From CAZDDB01 sp963843285 (GTDB taxonomy: Bacteria; Acidobacteriota; HRBIN11; JAKEFK01): 64,000 nt of DNA. Positions 24,911 to 33,269 of the stretch are shown one piece after another. A model generated the notes under the pieces. It was given only the letters and a program-made list of their open reading frames with translations, was not told the origin of the DNA and searched no databases. Numbering within the stretch: position 1 is the stretch's first letter; every line of letters begins with the position of its first letter. The DNA lies in NCBI GenBank assembly GCA_963843285.1, contig CAWJJO010000018.1:1-64000 (forward strand). Reading direction: 5' to 3'. A program made the translations under genes and the position numbers.

Positions 24911-25537
24911 ATGAAAATTTACGATTGTAGTGTAGATATTGAAACGGAGATGCATTCCTATCCCGGCGACCCGCGATTCACCTGTCATGCGGTGAAATCA
25001 CTGGATCAAGGGGATCTGTTCACCTCCTATCGCATTGCGTTTGGCAATCATGTGGGGACGCACGTAGATGCTCCTGCGCATTTCATTAAGGGGGGCGCGA
25101 CAGTGACCGATTTGCCGCTGGAAGTCCTGAACGGACGAGCCCGTGTGGTCGAGATTCATCATGCCGAGAAGATCGATGTCCCCGAGTTGCAACAACTGGT
25201 GCTGATGGACGATTTCAGAATCCTGTTTAAGACGAGAAACTCGATGATCTGGGGAAACCAGAAGCACTTTAGCAAGGAATACATTTATATCACTGAAGAT
25301 GGCGCACGTTTCCTGGTAGAAAACGGGATCAAGCTTGTTGGCGTGGACTATCTTTCCGTGGATCGCTACGGAGATGATTCGTTCCCTGTGCACAGAATTT
25401 TGTTGGAGAATCAAATTGGACTGGTAGAGGGGTTGAATCTTTCGGAGGTAGAAGAAGGGGAGTATGAAATGTCTTGTCTGCCTATGAAGCTTCATGGCCT
25501 GGACGCTGCGCCTGCTCGCGTCATTTTGAAGAAGTAG
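24911..25537 (+). CDS. Cyclase-family metal hydrolase (kynurenine formamidase/KynB-like)
   Basis: Member of the cyclase (PF04199-type) hydrolases, which includes arylformamidase and isatin hydrolase. The metal-binding motif HVGTHVDAPAH (His47, His51, Asp53, His57) is complete. The 208-residue length matches KynB. A formamidase role in tryptophan catabolism is one option, but no kyn genes are nearby, so the substrate is unassigned. It stands 25 nt before mlaE. Confidence 0.85.
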   Translation: MKIYDCSVDIETEMHSYPGDPRFTCHAVKSLDQGDLFTSYRIAFGNHVGTHVDAPAHFIKGGATVTDLPLEVLNGRARVVEIHHAEKIDVPELQQLVLMDDFRILFKTRNSMIWGNQKHFSKEYIYITEDGARFLVENGIKLVGVDYLSVDRYGDDSFPVHRILLENQIGLVEGLNLSEVEEGEYEMSCLPMKLHGLDAAPARVILKK

Positions 25538-25562
25538 CGTTTAAGTTATACTTCCCCTTGTT

Positions 25563-26318
25563 ATGGACCGGATCAAACAGTGGGTTCTTGAAGTTCAGCA
25601 GTTTTTTTATCTGACACTTCGCGCGATCGCAGCCATTTTTACTCCTCCCCGCTTTCCCAGCGAAATGTTCCTGCAGATGGATGCCATGGGCGTCGGTTCT
25701 TTGAATATTGTCGTTCTAACCGGTCTGTTCACCGGTATGGTTCTCGCGTTGCAGACGGCACTCAGCCTGGAAACATTTGGTGCGAAGAATTATGTCGGGC
25801 GAGTAGTGAGTTTATCCATGGTACGCGAACTGGGACCGGTGCTGACTGCGCTGATGGTTTCCGGGCGCGTGGGTTCCGGGATCGCCGCGGAGCTCGGTTC
25901 CATGACCGTGACGGATCAGATCAACGCGATGCGAGCGATGGGAAGCGATCCGTTAAGAAAGCTTGTGGTTCCGCGCTTGATTGCGGGATTAGTGATGGTT
26001 CCGCTCCTTACCGTTCTTTCCGACACGATCGGTTTGATCGGAGGGTGGCTTATTGCCGTCGTAATTCTAAAAATACCCGGAGGTTTGTATTTTACTTCCA
26101 GTATCGATGCACTTGATCTTACTGATATCATCACAGGATTGATCAAACCGATCGTGTTTGGCGGAATCATTGCCATGGTCGGTTGTTACATGGGGTTGAA
26201 TACAACGGGTGGAACCCAGGGGGTGGGACGCTCTACGACACAGTCTGTTGTGGTGTGTTCTGTTCTTGTCCTGGCCACCGACTTCTTGTTGACTCGAATC
26301 TTCTTTGCGGTCTTTTGA
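25563..26318 (+). CDS. mlaE: MlaE-type lipid ABC transporter permease
   Basis: Inner-membrane permease of a Mla/Mkl phospholipid transport system that keeps outer-membrane lipid asymmetry. The 251 residues have a short amphipathic N-terminus and about five membrane segments. The conserved MlaE core is visible: LTGLFTGMVLALQTALSLETFGA, VRELGPVLTALMVSGRVGSG, AELGSM and QINAMRAMGSDP. The stop and the mlaF start overlap by 1 nt (TGATG). Confidence 0.94.
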   Translation: MDRIKQWVLEVQQFFYLTLRAIAAIFTPPRFPSEMFLQMDAMGVGSLNIVVLTGLFTGMVLALQTALSLETFGAKNYVGRVVSLSMVRELGPVLTALMVSGRVGSGIAAELGSMTVTDQINAMRAMGSDPLRKLVVPRLIAGLVMVPLLTVLSDTIGLIGGWLIAVVILKIPGGLYFTSSIDALDLTDIITGLIKPIVFGGIIAMVGCYMGLNTTGGTQGVGRSTTQSVVVCSVLVLATDFLLTRIFFAVF

Positions 26319-27154
26319 TGGATACTGAGCGAATTCACCTCGCATCCTCGAACGACATCATGGTGGAGTTGCGCCATGTTTACTTTTCCGCGGGAACCTT
26401 CAGAATTCTTCACGATGTAAGCTTGACGGCAAAGGCAGGTTCCGCCGTCGCGATTATCGGCACGAGCGGAGCCGGAAAAAGTACGATTCTGAAATTGATT
26501 CTCGGTTTGATTAAGGCCGATAGTGGTGAGATCCATATAGATGGCGAAGACATCACCCAGTACTCGGAGTCAGAGTTGATGCCGATCCGGCAAAAAATCG
26601 GTATGGTATTTCAAGAAGGCGCGCTATTCGACTCGCTCACGGTGAAGGAAAATGTCGGATATGTTATGTACGAACGATCGGGCCTTCCCGAAGAAGACAT
26701 TGATGCAAAGGTGATGGAACTGTTAAGCTTGGTGGAACTGGATGAAATGATCGACAAAATGCCCGCAGAGTTGAGCGGGGGACAAAAACGCCGGGTTGCA
26801 ATTGCGCGATCGATGGCGGCCGATCCCAAAATCATTTTGTACGACGAACCTACCGCCGGTCTGGATCCTGTCACTTCGAACACCATCATCAAGCAGATGA
26901 TGAAGCTTCGCGATTTCCGTGGAGTGACAACACTGATTGTGACGCATAAATTAGAAGATGTTTTCAAACTGGCTTACAATGTCGCGCAAAAAGAAGGCGA
27001 TGAGATCCGGATGGTTAAAGACACAAGCGGTCAGCGATTGCATGAAACCCGCATTTTCATGATCCGGGAAGGCGGAATTGAGTTTGAAGGAAATGCGGAA
27101 GAATTCCAACGTTCGAATGATCCGCACATACAGGAATTCCTCGGGAAACACTAA
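26318..27154 (+). CDS. mlaF: MlaF-type lipid ABC transporter ATPase
   Basis: Nucleotide-binding subunit of the same importer/exporter. Start ATG 26318 (278 residues), coupled to mlaE. Walker A GTSGAGKST, Q-loop VFQEGALFDSLTV (the FQ.GALFD pattern is characteristic of MlaF), signature LSGGQKRRVAIAR, Walker B IILYDEPTAGLD and H-loop VTHK are all present. About 30 extra residues at the C-terminus cover the region where MlaF binds its partner in known systems. Confidence 0.94.
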   Translation: MDTERIHLASSNDIMVELRHVYFSAGTFRILHDVSLTAKAGSAVAIIGTSGAGKSTILKLILGLIKADSGEIHIDGEDITQYSESELMPIRQKIGMVFQEGALFDSLTVKENVGYVMYERSGLPEEDIDAKVMELLSLVELDEMIDKMPAELSGGQKRRVAIARSMAADPKIILYDEPTAGLDPVTSNTIIKQMMKLRDFRGVTTLIVTHKLEDVFKLAYNVAQKEGDEIRMVKDTSGQRLHETRIFMIREGGIEFEGNAEEFQRSNDPHIQEFLGKH

Positions 27155-27163
27155 GGAGGCACT

Positions 27164-28210
27164 ATGGCATCGAGAAAAGAAATTGCCTGGTCTGAACTCA
27201 AGGTTGGGGTTCTGATTGTGATCGCCATCGCGATTCTGTCAGCGATTGTGGTTCTTGTGCTAGGAGTCGAGTCCCCCTTTGAACGACGATACACGTTGTA
27301 CACCTATCTTCCGAATATCGGGGGACTGCGTCCTGATTCTCAGGTCATGCTGGAAGGAGTTGTGGTAGGGTCTGTGGATAACTTTGAGTTCGCTGAAATC
27401 GATAAAGGAGTTCAGATCAAGATGCGAATCCTGAAGAAGTATCAGGACCGTATCCGCACCGATTCGATTGCCAAGCTTCGCAGCCTCGGGTTGTTGGGAG
27501 ACAAGTACATCGAACTGAACCAGGGAACGGTGAACGGAAGAGTACTTCAGGAAGGTGAGACTGTAACCGGCGCTCCACCGCTCGATCTGGATGAAATGAT
27601 TGCGAAAGGAACTCACACGTTTGATAACATCAGCGACACGGTCGATAACATCAAAGCGCTCACCCAGGGAATGCTCCAGGGTGAAGGTACCGTTGGAAAA
27701 TTGGTCCGCGACGATTCCCTCTTCAAGAACGCAAACGAAACGATGCGCAGACTCCATGAGGGTAGAGGTACGGTCGCAAAACTGCTCAATGATCCCAGTT
27801 TATACAATGATCTAAGCGCCACCGCAGCCAATTTGCGCTCCGTATCAACAAAACTACAGAGCGGAGAGGGCGCAGCAGGCAAACTCTTGACAAACAAAGA
27901 GGTGGCTGATTCCGTTGAAAAGAGTGTGAAGAATATTGAAGGCGTCATCGCGCGCATGGCGAAAGGAGATGGAACGCTCGGCAGACTCTCTACGGATCCT
28001 GCGCTCTATAACAATTTGAACAAACTCGCAGAGAATTTGCGCCCGGTCACCGAAAGGGTTGCAAAAGGGGAAGGAACGGTAGGTCAGTTATTTACAGATA
28101 AGGAACTCTACAACAACTCAAACAAGTTCATGTCCGAGCTTGTGATGCTGGTCCATGATATTCGTGAGGATCCAAAGAAGTACTTACGGATCCGTCTCAG
28201 TATCTTCTAA
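27164..28210 (+). CDS. mlaD: MlaD-type MCE-domain protein with C-terminal glycine-rich repeats
   Basis: Periplasmic lipid-binding subunit: one N-terminal membrane anchor (about 14-34), an MCE domain (about 40-115) and a long extension. The extension contains five copies of a GEGTVGKLxxDxxLYN pattern starting near residues 173, 200, 234, 268 and 302, spaced 27-34 residues apart with helical spacers. In MCE proteins the C-terminal helices can form a tube spanning the periplasm; these periodic turns may mark helical segments of such a needle, which is inference. No MlaB or MlaC gene follows. Confidence 0.92.
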   Translation: MASRKEIAWSELKVGVLIVIAIAILSAIVVLVLGVESPFERRYTLYTYLPNIGGLRPDSQVMLEGVVVGSVDNFEFAEIDKGVQIKMRILKKYQDRIRTDSIAKLRSLGLLGDKYIELNQGTVNGRVLQEGETVTGAPPLDLDEMIAKGTHTFDNISDTVDNIKALTQGMLQGEGTVGKLVRDDSLFKNANETMRRLHEGRGTVAKLLNDPSLYNDLSATAANLRSVSTKLQSGEGAAGKLLTNKEVADSVEKSVKNIEGVIARMAKGDGTLGRLSTDPALYNNLNKLAENLRPVTERVAKGEGTVGQLFTDKELYNNSNKFMSELVMLVHDIREDPKKYLRIRLSIF

Positions 28211-28260
28211 AGTGAGCGATGAGCCGGCAATGAAGCGGCTCGAAGGTGTCTGAAGAACCG

Positions 28261-28407
28261 ATGCTCTGGGCAATGCTCTTATTTTTTCTGATTTTATGGA
28301 TCGTGGCATTTGGTTTCAGCATAGGGGGAACTCTGATCCATCTGCTTCTTGCATCGATCGGATTGATTTTTCTCGCTCGTTTGCTCTTCGCATCACAAAA
28401 TAATTGA
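28261..28407 (+). CDS. Lmo0937-family small membrane protein
   Basis: A 48-residue two-helix protein: MLWAMLLFFLILWIVAF, then a GFSIGGTLIHLL turn and a second helix ending ARLLFASQNN. The L-W-x(n)-GG-x-LIHLLL pattern matches the widespread lmo0937 (DUF5670) family of tiny membrane proteins, function unknown. It is preceded by 50 nt after mlaD and followed 9 nt later by the NusG-like gene, so it is probably part of the same transcript. Confidence 0.72.
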   Translation: MLWAMLLFFLILWIVAFGFSIGGTLIHLLLASIGLIFLARLLFASQNN

Positions 28408-28416
28408 GGGTCCACC

Positions 28417-28911
28417 ATGGAGCCGCACTGGTTTGCCGTTTATACAAGATCTCGTCATGAGAAAAAGGTAGCTTCGCTTCTTGCCGAAAAGAATATCGAA
28501 GTATTTCTGCCTCTACGGAGAGTATTGAGGCGATGGAAGGATCGCAGAAAGGAGGTACAACTTCCTCTTTTCAGCGGCTATGTGTTTGTCCATATCGGAT
28601 CGCAGCAAAGAATACCCACACTACGGACACCTGGAGTTGTCTTGATACTGGGTGATCGGGGTGAGCCGGTGAAGATTCCGGAGCAGCAAATCGAGACGAT
28701 TCGCCGCGTTGTGCAGAGCGAAATCAAGTATGATCCGTATCCATATCTGAAAGAGGGAATGCCGGTTACTATCGTTCGCGGTCCGCTCCGGGGAGTGGAA
28801 GGGATACTGGTGGCCAAACGGAAGAAGCATTTACTGGTTCTGAGCGTGGATCTGATTCAGCAATCTACTGCATTGCAAGTCGACATCAGCGATACGGACG
28901 CCTCGGGCTAG
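28417..28911 (+). CDS. Specialised NusG paralog (RfaH/UpxY/LoaP-like antiterminator)
   Basis: Transcription elongation factor related to NusG. The 164 residues have an NGN domain (about 4-100: HWFAVYTRSRHEKKVA, FLPLRRVLRRWKDR, LFSGYVFVH) and a KOW segment (about 108-145: GMPVTIVRGPLRGVEGILV). It is clearly not the housekeeping nusG, which normally sits by secE and rplK. Such paralogs usually act in cis on a long operon downstream; here the next genes are cysQ and sat-cysC. The UpxY/LoaP type usually precedes polysaccharide or antibiotic operons, so the context is unusual. Confidence 0.87.
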   Translation: MEPHWFAVYTRSRHEKKVASLLAEKNIEVFLPLRRVLRRWKDRRKEVQLPLFSGYVFVHIGSQQRIPTLRTPGVVLILGDRGEPVKIPEQQIETIRRVVQSEIKYDPYPYLKEGMPVTIVRGPLRGVEGILVAKRKKHLLVLSVDLIQQSTALQVDISDTDASG

Positions 28912-28938
28912 GCGCCTCATTTCACCCCCGATTTTTCC

Positions 28939-28967
28939 TTGAATCCAGGACGCGGCGATGGTACCAT
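28939..28967 (+). promoter_or_regulatory. Candidate sigma-70 promoter upstream of cysQ
   Basis: TTGAAT (28939-28944) and TACCAT (28962-28967) are separated by 17 nt, matching the -35/-10 consensus at 4 of 6 positions each, about 90 nt before the chosen cysQ start. It would separate cysQ/sat-cysC from the antiterminator gene. Evidence is only pattern-based. Confidence 0.3.
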
Positions 28968-29055
28968 ACTTGCTTTAATTTGCCGAGATGGGGCGAGGTA
29001 CATTTTTTTTCCGCAGCGTGATTCTGACAAAGGATCCGCAATCCTCAACAAAAAC

Positions 29056-29856
29056 ATGAAATCGTTGGAAGCACAATCGCTGTTACCGCTGATCTGTAAG
29101 GCCGGCGATGCCGTTCGCGCCATTTACGAACGCGGTTCGGTCGAATACTCTCTGAAAGATGACAAATCTTTCCTGACGGAGGCGGACCGTGTTTCGCAAC
29201 GGCTTCTCATCGATGGACTTGCGGCATTGGTTCCTGGTATTCCTATACTTTCGGAAGAAGCCAAAGCAGTGGAATACAGTATTCGCAAGAATTGGGAGGA
29301 GTACTTCTTGATTGATCCCATTGACGGCACCCGTGAATTTGTAAAACGGATACCGGAATTTACAGTGAATATCGCACTGGTCCGTCGCGGCAGACCGGTC
29401 ATAGGATTGATCCACGTCCCGATGGAAAGAGTCACTTATCTTGCAGAAGAGGGTGCCGGTGCTTTCCGGATGAAACAAACATCCGAGCGGTTGCCGCTAA
29501 AATCCACGGTGAACGAAAAGCTCACAGTGCTTCTTTCACGAACTGATTTCTCACCGCCTCTTGAGCAGCTGTTGGCAAAGCTTTCCAATCCCGATGTCAA
29601 ACGTATCGGCAGCAGTTTGAAATTCTGTCTTGTGGCGGAGGGCGTTGGAGATTTCTATCCGCGGCTCAAGCCGAGCATGGAGTGGGACACAGCGGCGGGA
29701 ACATTGATTGTAGAGCAATCAGGCGGCGCTGTTTGTGATCTTTCCGGAGGCACGATCCTCTATAATCGTGAGAATCTGGTGAATCCTCCTTTCTTTGTAA
29801 GTGGTAAATATCTTGAAGACAAGCTTCCTTATTGGAAGCGGGCCCTGCTGGAATGA
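29056..29856 (+). CDS. cysQ: 3'(2'),5'-bisphosphate nucleotidase
   Basis: Inositol-monophosphatase-fold enzyme that hydrolyses PAP to AMP, removing the by-product of PAPS use. The metal/phosphate motifs are DPIDGTREFV (about residues 91-100), SEEAK, and MEWDTAAGTLIVEQSGG. The start is placed at ATG 29056 (266 residues, MKSLEAQSLLPLICKAGDAV), which matches the family N-terminus; the frame is open back to 28939, but those residues are not family-like and cover a possible promoter. It is 19 nt before sat-cysC, which makes PAPS, so production and recycling are paired. Confidence 0.92.
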   Translation: MKSLEAQSLLPLICKAGDAVRAIYERGSVEYSLKDDKSFLTEADRVSQRLLIDGLAALVPGIPILSEEAKAVEYSIRKNWEEYFLIDPIDGTREFVKRIPEFTVNIALVRRGRPVIGLIHVPMERVTYLAEEGAGAFRMKQTSERLPLKSTVNEKLTVLLSRTDFSPPLEQLLAKLSNPDVKRIGSSLKFCLVAEGVGDFYPRLKPSMEWDTAAGTLIVEQSGGAVCDLSGGTILYNRENLVNPPFFVSGKYLEDKLPYWKRALLE

Positions 29857-29875
29857 ACGGAATAGGGGATGATGA

Positions 29876-31597
29876 ATGAAAGTTGTGAATCGTATCGACC
29901 TGATTGAACCGTACGGGGGTAGTCTGGTCGACTTAATGAAGGGCGAAACCGAGAGAGCTGAATGGAAGCGACAGGCCGGACATCTGCCATCCATTCAATT
30001 GTCGCCGCGATCAGTATGTGATTTGGAATTGCTTGCAACAGGAGCATTTTCTCCGCTGGATCGTTTTATGGGGGAAGCCGATTACCGCTCGGTTGTCGAA
30101 TCGATGCGTCTTTCCAGTGGGATCTTTTTCCCTATGCCGATCACCCTACCGGTCGAACCCTTTGATGGTTTGGAGTTGGGAAGAGAAGTGGCGCTTCGCG
30201 GCCTTCGAAATGAAGTCCTTGCGATCATGAAGATCGAGGAAATGTATCGCTGGGATTATGAAAAAGAAGTAGAGTCCGTCTTTCGGACACGAGACACGCG
30301 CCATCCTCTCGTTTCGGAAATGACCAAGTGGGGATCATTTTACATTTCTGGCCCTCTGAAGATTGTGGATCTTCCGGGACACCATGATTTTCTGGCTCTG
30401 CGATTGACTCCTTCGCAAGTTCGGGAGCGTTTGCAAGGTCTGGGAAATGAAAACGTTGTTGTATTCCAGACTAGAAATCCGATGCACCGCAGCCATGAAA
30501 TGTTGACAAAGCGTGCAATGGAATCTGTGGATGGAACCTTGCTGATTCATCCCACGATTGGCGTTACGAAACCCGGTGACGTTGACTACTACACCAGAGT
30601 GCGTTGTATTCACACGCTTGTGCAGAAGTATTATGATCCCCGAAGCGTTGTCTTCAGCATTTTCCCTCTCGCGATGCGTCTTGCTGGTCCCAGAGAAGCG
30701 CTCTGGCACATGATTGTTCGCAGAAACTATGGGGCAAACCACTTTATCATCGGGCGGGATCATGCCAGCCCGGGGAAGGATTCGCAAGGCCGGCCTTTTT
30801 ATGATCCTTATGAAGCGCAAGAATGGGGGAAGAAATACGAAGCCGAAATCGGCGTCCGGTGTCTCACATTCCAGGAGTTTGTGTATGTTCAGGAGGAAAA
30901 TCGTTATGAGGAGGTTGACAAGATCAGTCCTGGAAAGAAGATCCTGACGATTTCAGGAACCGAAATCCGCGAGAACTATCTTCAAAACGGTAAACTTCTT
31001 CCGGATTGGTACACGCGTCCTGAAGTTGCCGCGATTCTTTCGAAGACCTACCCGCCTCGTCATGAGCAGGGATTCTGTATCTGGTTTACCGGACTTCCGT
31101 CGGCAGGCAAATCTACGATTGCGGAGATACTTGTAAACCTTCTTTATGAGAAGGGGAAACGCATGACCGTCCTGGACGGAGATGTGGTGCGAACTCATCT
31201 ATCCAAAGGACTCGGGTTCACTCGCGCGGATCGCGATGCGAACATCCTCCGAATCGGGTTTGTTGCCTCCGAGATCGTTCGGCATCAAGGCGTTGTGCTT
31301 TGCGCTGCTGTGAGCCCGTATCGATCCACGCGCGATCAGGTACGGTCCATGTTTGACAGCGGCAACTTCATCGAAGTCTTTGTGGATACGCCGCAGGAAG
31401 TTTGTGAACAACGCGATGTCAAAGGGATGTACGCCAAAGCGCGCCGCGGCGAAATCCTCGGTTTTACGGGCGTAGATGATCCGTACGAAAAGCCGGTCGC
31501 ACCCGAGATTGAGCTTCTCACAGTGGATATGACTCCACGACAGGCTGCAGATCGGATTTCAAGCTATCTGGAGAAAGAAGGATTTTTTAATCAATAG
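29876..31597 (+). CDS. Bifunctional sulfate adenylyltransferase / adenylylsulfate kinase (Sat-CysC fusion)
   Basis: Makes APS from ATP and sulfate, then PAPS from APS. Residues 1-390 are the ATP-sulfurylase: QTRNPMHRSHE with the catalytic QxRNPxHxxH core and GRDHASPG. Residues about 395-573 are the APS kinase: Walker A GLPSAGKST, DGDVVRTHLSKGLGF and the RDANILRIGFVA region. The order Sat-then-kinase is that of the bacterial and animal-reverse bifunctional enzymes. No PAPS reductase follows; the next kb is decayed DNA with a sulfatase remnant. PAPS may therefore serve sulfotransferases, which is inference. Confidence 0.95.
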   Translation: MKVVNRIDLIEPYGGSLVDLMKGETERAEWKRQAGHLPSIQLSPRSVCDLELLATGAFSPLDRFMGEADYRSVVESMRLSSGIFFPMPITLPVEPFDGLELGREVALRGLRNEVLAIMKIEEMYRWDYEKEVESVFRTRDTRHPLVSEMTKWGSFYISGPLKIVDLPGHHDFLALRLTPSQVRERLQGLGNENVVVFQTRNPMHRSHEMLTKRAMESVDGTLLIHPTIGVTKPGDVDYYTRVRCIHTLVQKYYDPRSVVFSIFPLAMRLAGPREALWHMIVRRNYGANHFIIGRDHASPGKDSQGRPFYDPYEAQEWGKKYEAEIGVRCLTFQEFVYVQEENRYEEVDKISPGKKILTISGTEIRENYLQNGKLLPDWYTRPEVAAILSKTYPPRHEQGFCIWFTGLPSAGKSTIAEILVNLLYEKGKRMTVLDGDVVRTHLSKGLGFTRADRDANILRIGFVASEIVRHQGVVLCAAVSPYRSTRDQVRSMFDSGNFIEVFVDTPQEVCEQRDVKGMYAKARRGEILGFTGVDDPYEKPVAPEIELLTVDMTPRQAADRISSYLEKEGFFNQ

Positions 31598-31876
31598 ATA
31601 TTCAGGTCATTTTTGCTTTTTTCTGATCTATATTTCACATCGCTTGCGATCCACTCGGCGATGGCTCGATAGGCTTTGTTGTGAGTTGTCCGTATTTTAC
31701 AAATTCTTCTGGGCTCCTGTCTGAATAAGGATCTCAAATCGGGCACTCAGATTGAGCCACACTGCGTCCGTATTTTCTGCGACTTCGCTTTCGAATTTCT
31801 CGATGGTAGGCTGGGTATGGATAACTCAATAACACCAGTCTGATTCTATTCTCTCGACAGACCGAAATGATGTTCA
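31598..31876 (-). other. Degenerate coding-like DNA, unrecognised
   Basis: No intact gene. On the minus strand two short frames read like protein debris: HTQPTIEKFESEVAENTDAV and onward to a TAA, then, one frame off, THNKAYRAIAEWIASDVKYR up to the end of sat-cysC. They could be halves of one frameshifted gene, but no family is recognisable. The stretch borders the sulfatase pseudogene. Confidence 0.35.
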
Positions 31877-32316
31877 TCAAACCTCCATCGTGGACTTATG
31901 GCCGTCAATCTTGCGTCCGTTGATTGTGCCGACGCGAAGGCTGCCATTGTCGCCGGTGAAGACGATCAGCGTGTTCTGGCGGAGCTTCAGCGCATTGAGT
32001 TCCGCCACGAGTTTGCCCACCAGCTTATCCAGATGGGCGATGTTATCAGCATACAGAGAGCCTTCGCCAACGTTCTTGGGATTCGGATTCTCCTTGTCAG
32101 TCTGCCGGCTGTCCGGCGTTCTCAGGATCGGTTCGTGAATGACCGGTGTGGGGTAATAAACAAAGAACGGAACGTCCTTGTGACGTCGGATGAAATCCAC
32201 TACGAACTCATGCAGTACATCCGGGCCATACTTACCCTCCGAGTTCTCGAGTGACTTTCCGTTCTTCTCGTACGCTGGTTCCTAATATTTGGCCCTGCCT
32301 GTGGTGCCGGATTCGA
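31877..32316 (-). pseudogene. Arylsulfatase fragment, broken
   Basis: On the minus strand the readable part matches a mid-section of sulfatases: DFIRRHKDVPFFVYYPTPV, then YADNIAHLDKLVGKLVAEL, then the metal-site FTGDNGS and GRKIDGHKS. The similarity continues upstream through YEKNGKSLENSEGKYGPD to an in-frame TAG in GRAKY*EPAYEKNGK, where a Trp (TGG) would be expected. The N-terminal CxPSR formylglycine site and the C-terminal half are absent; after KSTMEV the frame ends at a stop. It is a relic of a secreted sulfatase of the kind abundant in Planctomycetes and Verrucomicrobia, possibly acquired and lost. Confidence 0.75.
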
Positions 32317-32603
32317 GAATCGGTCATGGCGTGGGTGAGCAGATGGTGCGGTGTTTTGTTAGCTCAGATCTGCCTTCTGAGTTTGCAGACCTACCGAACC
32401 GGAAAGAAAGAATCGGAATAAACGTACGAGCACTCAAAGATTTCACCACACTAAGCTCAGCCACTCTTGTGTCTTCTCCGTCTCATGATACTCTGTTTCA
32501 GTGAGAGAAATCAGTTTCCGTAGCGGGGCTTCTAGCCCGTAGATCTTTCGCAAAGCCGCAAAAATACTGGAACGCTTTGGCGCAAGGTTCGAAAGGAATT
32601 CAC
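32317..32603. other. Gap with no supportable gene before the HAD hydrolase
   Basis: A plus-strand frame of 71 codons (32289-32504) is open but overlaps the sulfatase remnant and has no recognisable pattern, so it is not called. At 32519-32540 lies GTAGCGGGGCTTCTAGCCCG, a small GGGCT-tct-AGCCC hairpin headed by the GTAG word of other repeats. It is followed by CTTTCGCAAAGCCGC, a word shared with gaps near 12370 and 37200. A ribosome site GAAAGGA (32591-32597) serves the next gene. Confidence 0.5.
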
Positions 32604-33269
32604 ATGTTCAAAGTAATCTTGTTTGATCTGGATAACACCCTTTATTCCGAGAAATGCGGAATTTTCGACTTGATCGATGTGCGCATGAACGAATGGTTAA
32701 CCAATCGGTTAAATATCCCACCTGGAGAGGTAGAAGAGTTTCGTCACCGATACTTCATGCAATACGGCACAACGTTGCGTGGCCTGATGCTGCATCACCA
32801 GGTAGATCCCCGCGAATTCCTCCAGTACGTGCACGACGTTCCCGTCGTTGATTTCCTTGAAGTGGATCAGGAATTACGCAAGACGCTGGAGGCAGTACGT
32901 GCCCGAAAGATTGTTTTTACAAACAGTGATCTGAGGCATGCGGACCGAATCCTGGATGCGCTTGGTGTCCGGGATCTCTTCGATATGATCTTCGATATCG
33001 AGTGGATGCACTACATTCCAAAACCAAATCCTGAACCATATCGCCAGGCACTTGAGCATATCCAGGTCTCACCACGAGAATGCTTGCTGATCGATGATAT
33101 GAGCAGAAATCTGAAGCCTGCGCGCGATCTGGGCATGCAAACGATTCTGATTGGAACGGACAGTCCTTCCGGTGACGCGGAGCGTTCCATTTCCAATCTC
33201 CGCGAGTTAAATTCTATCCTCGAACAAATTGCTGCGAGTTCCGGTTTATCGTATAATCCGTCTCAATGA
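32604..33269 (+). CDS. HAD-family hydrolase, pyrimidine 5'-nucleotidase type
   Basis: Haloacid-dehalogenase phosphatase of the subgroup that includes yeast SDT1/PHM8. Motif I is FDLDNTLYSEKCGIFDLID (first and third Asp catalytic), motif II VFTNSD, and motif III/IV KPNPEPYRQAL plus LLIDDMSRN. The 221-residue product starts at ATG 32604 after GAAAGGA. A nucleotide-5'-phosphatase activity is inferred from the subgroup. It overlaps the cNMP-domain gene by 4 nt. Confidence 0.88.
   Translation: MFKVILFDLDNTLYSEKCGIFDLIDVRMNEWLTNRLNIPPGEVEEFRHRYFMQYGTTLRGLMLHHQVDPREFLQYVHDVPVVDFLEVDQELRKTLEAVRARKIVFTNSDLRHADRILDALGVRDLFDMIFDIEWMHYIPKPNPEPYRQALEHIQVSPRECLLIDDMSRNLKPARDLGMQTILIGTDSPSGDAERSISNLRELNSILEQIAASSGLSYNPSQ

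Noticed and set aside
32289..32504. 71-codon plus-strand frame in the decayed island
   Set aside because: Overlaps the sulfatase remnant, has no ribosome site near the ATG and no recognisable pattern.
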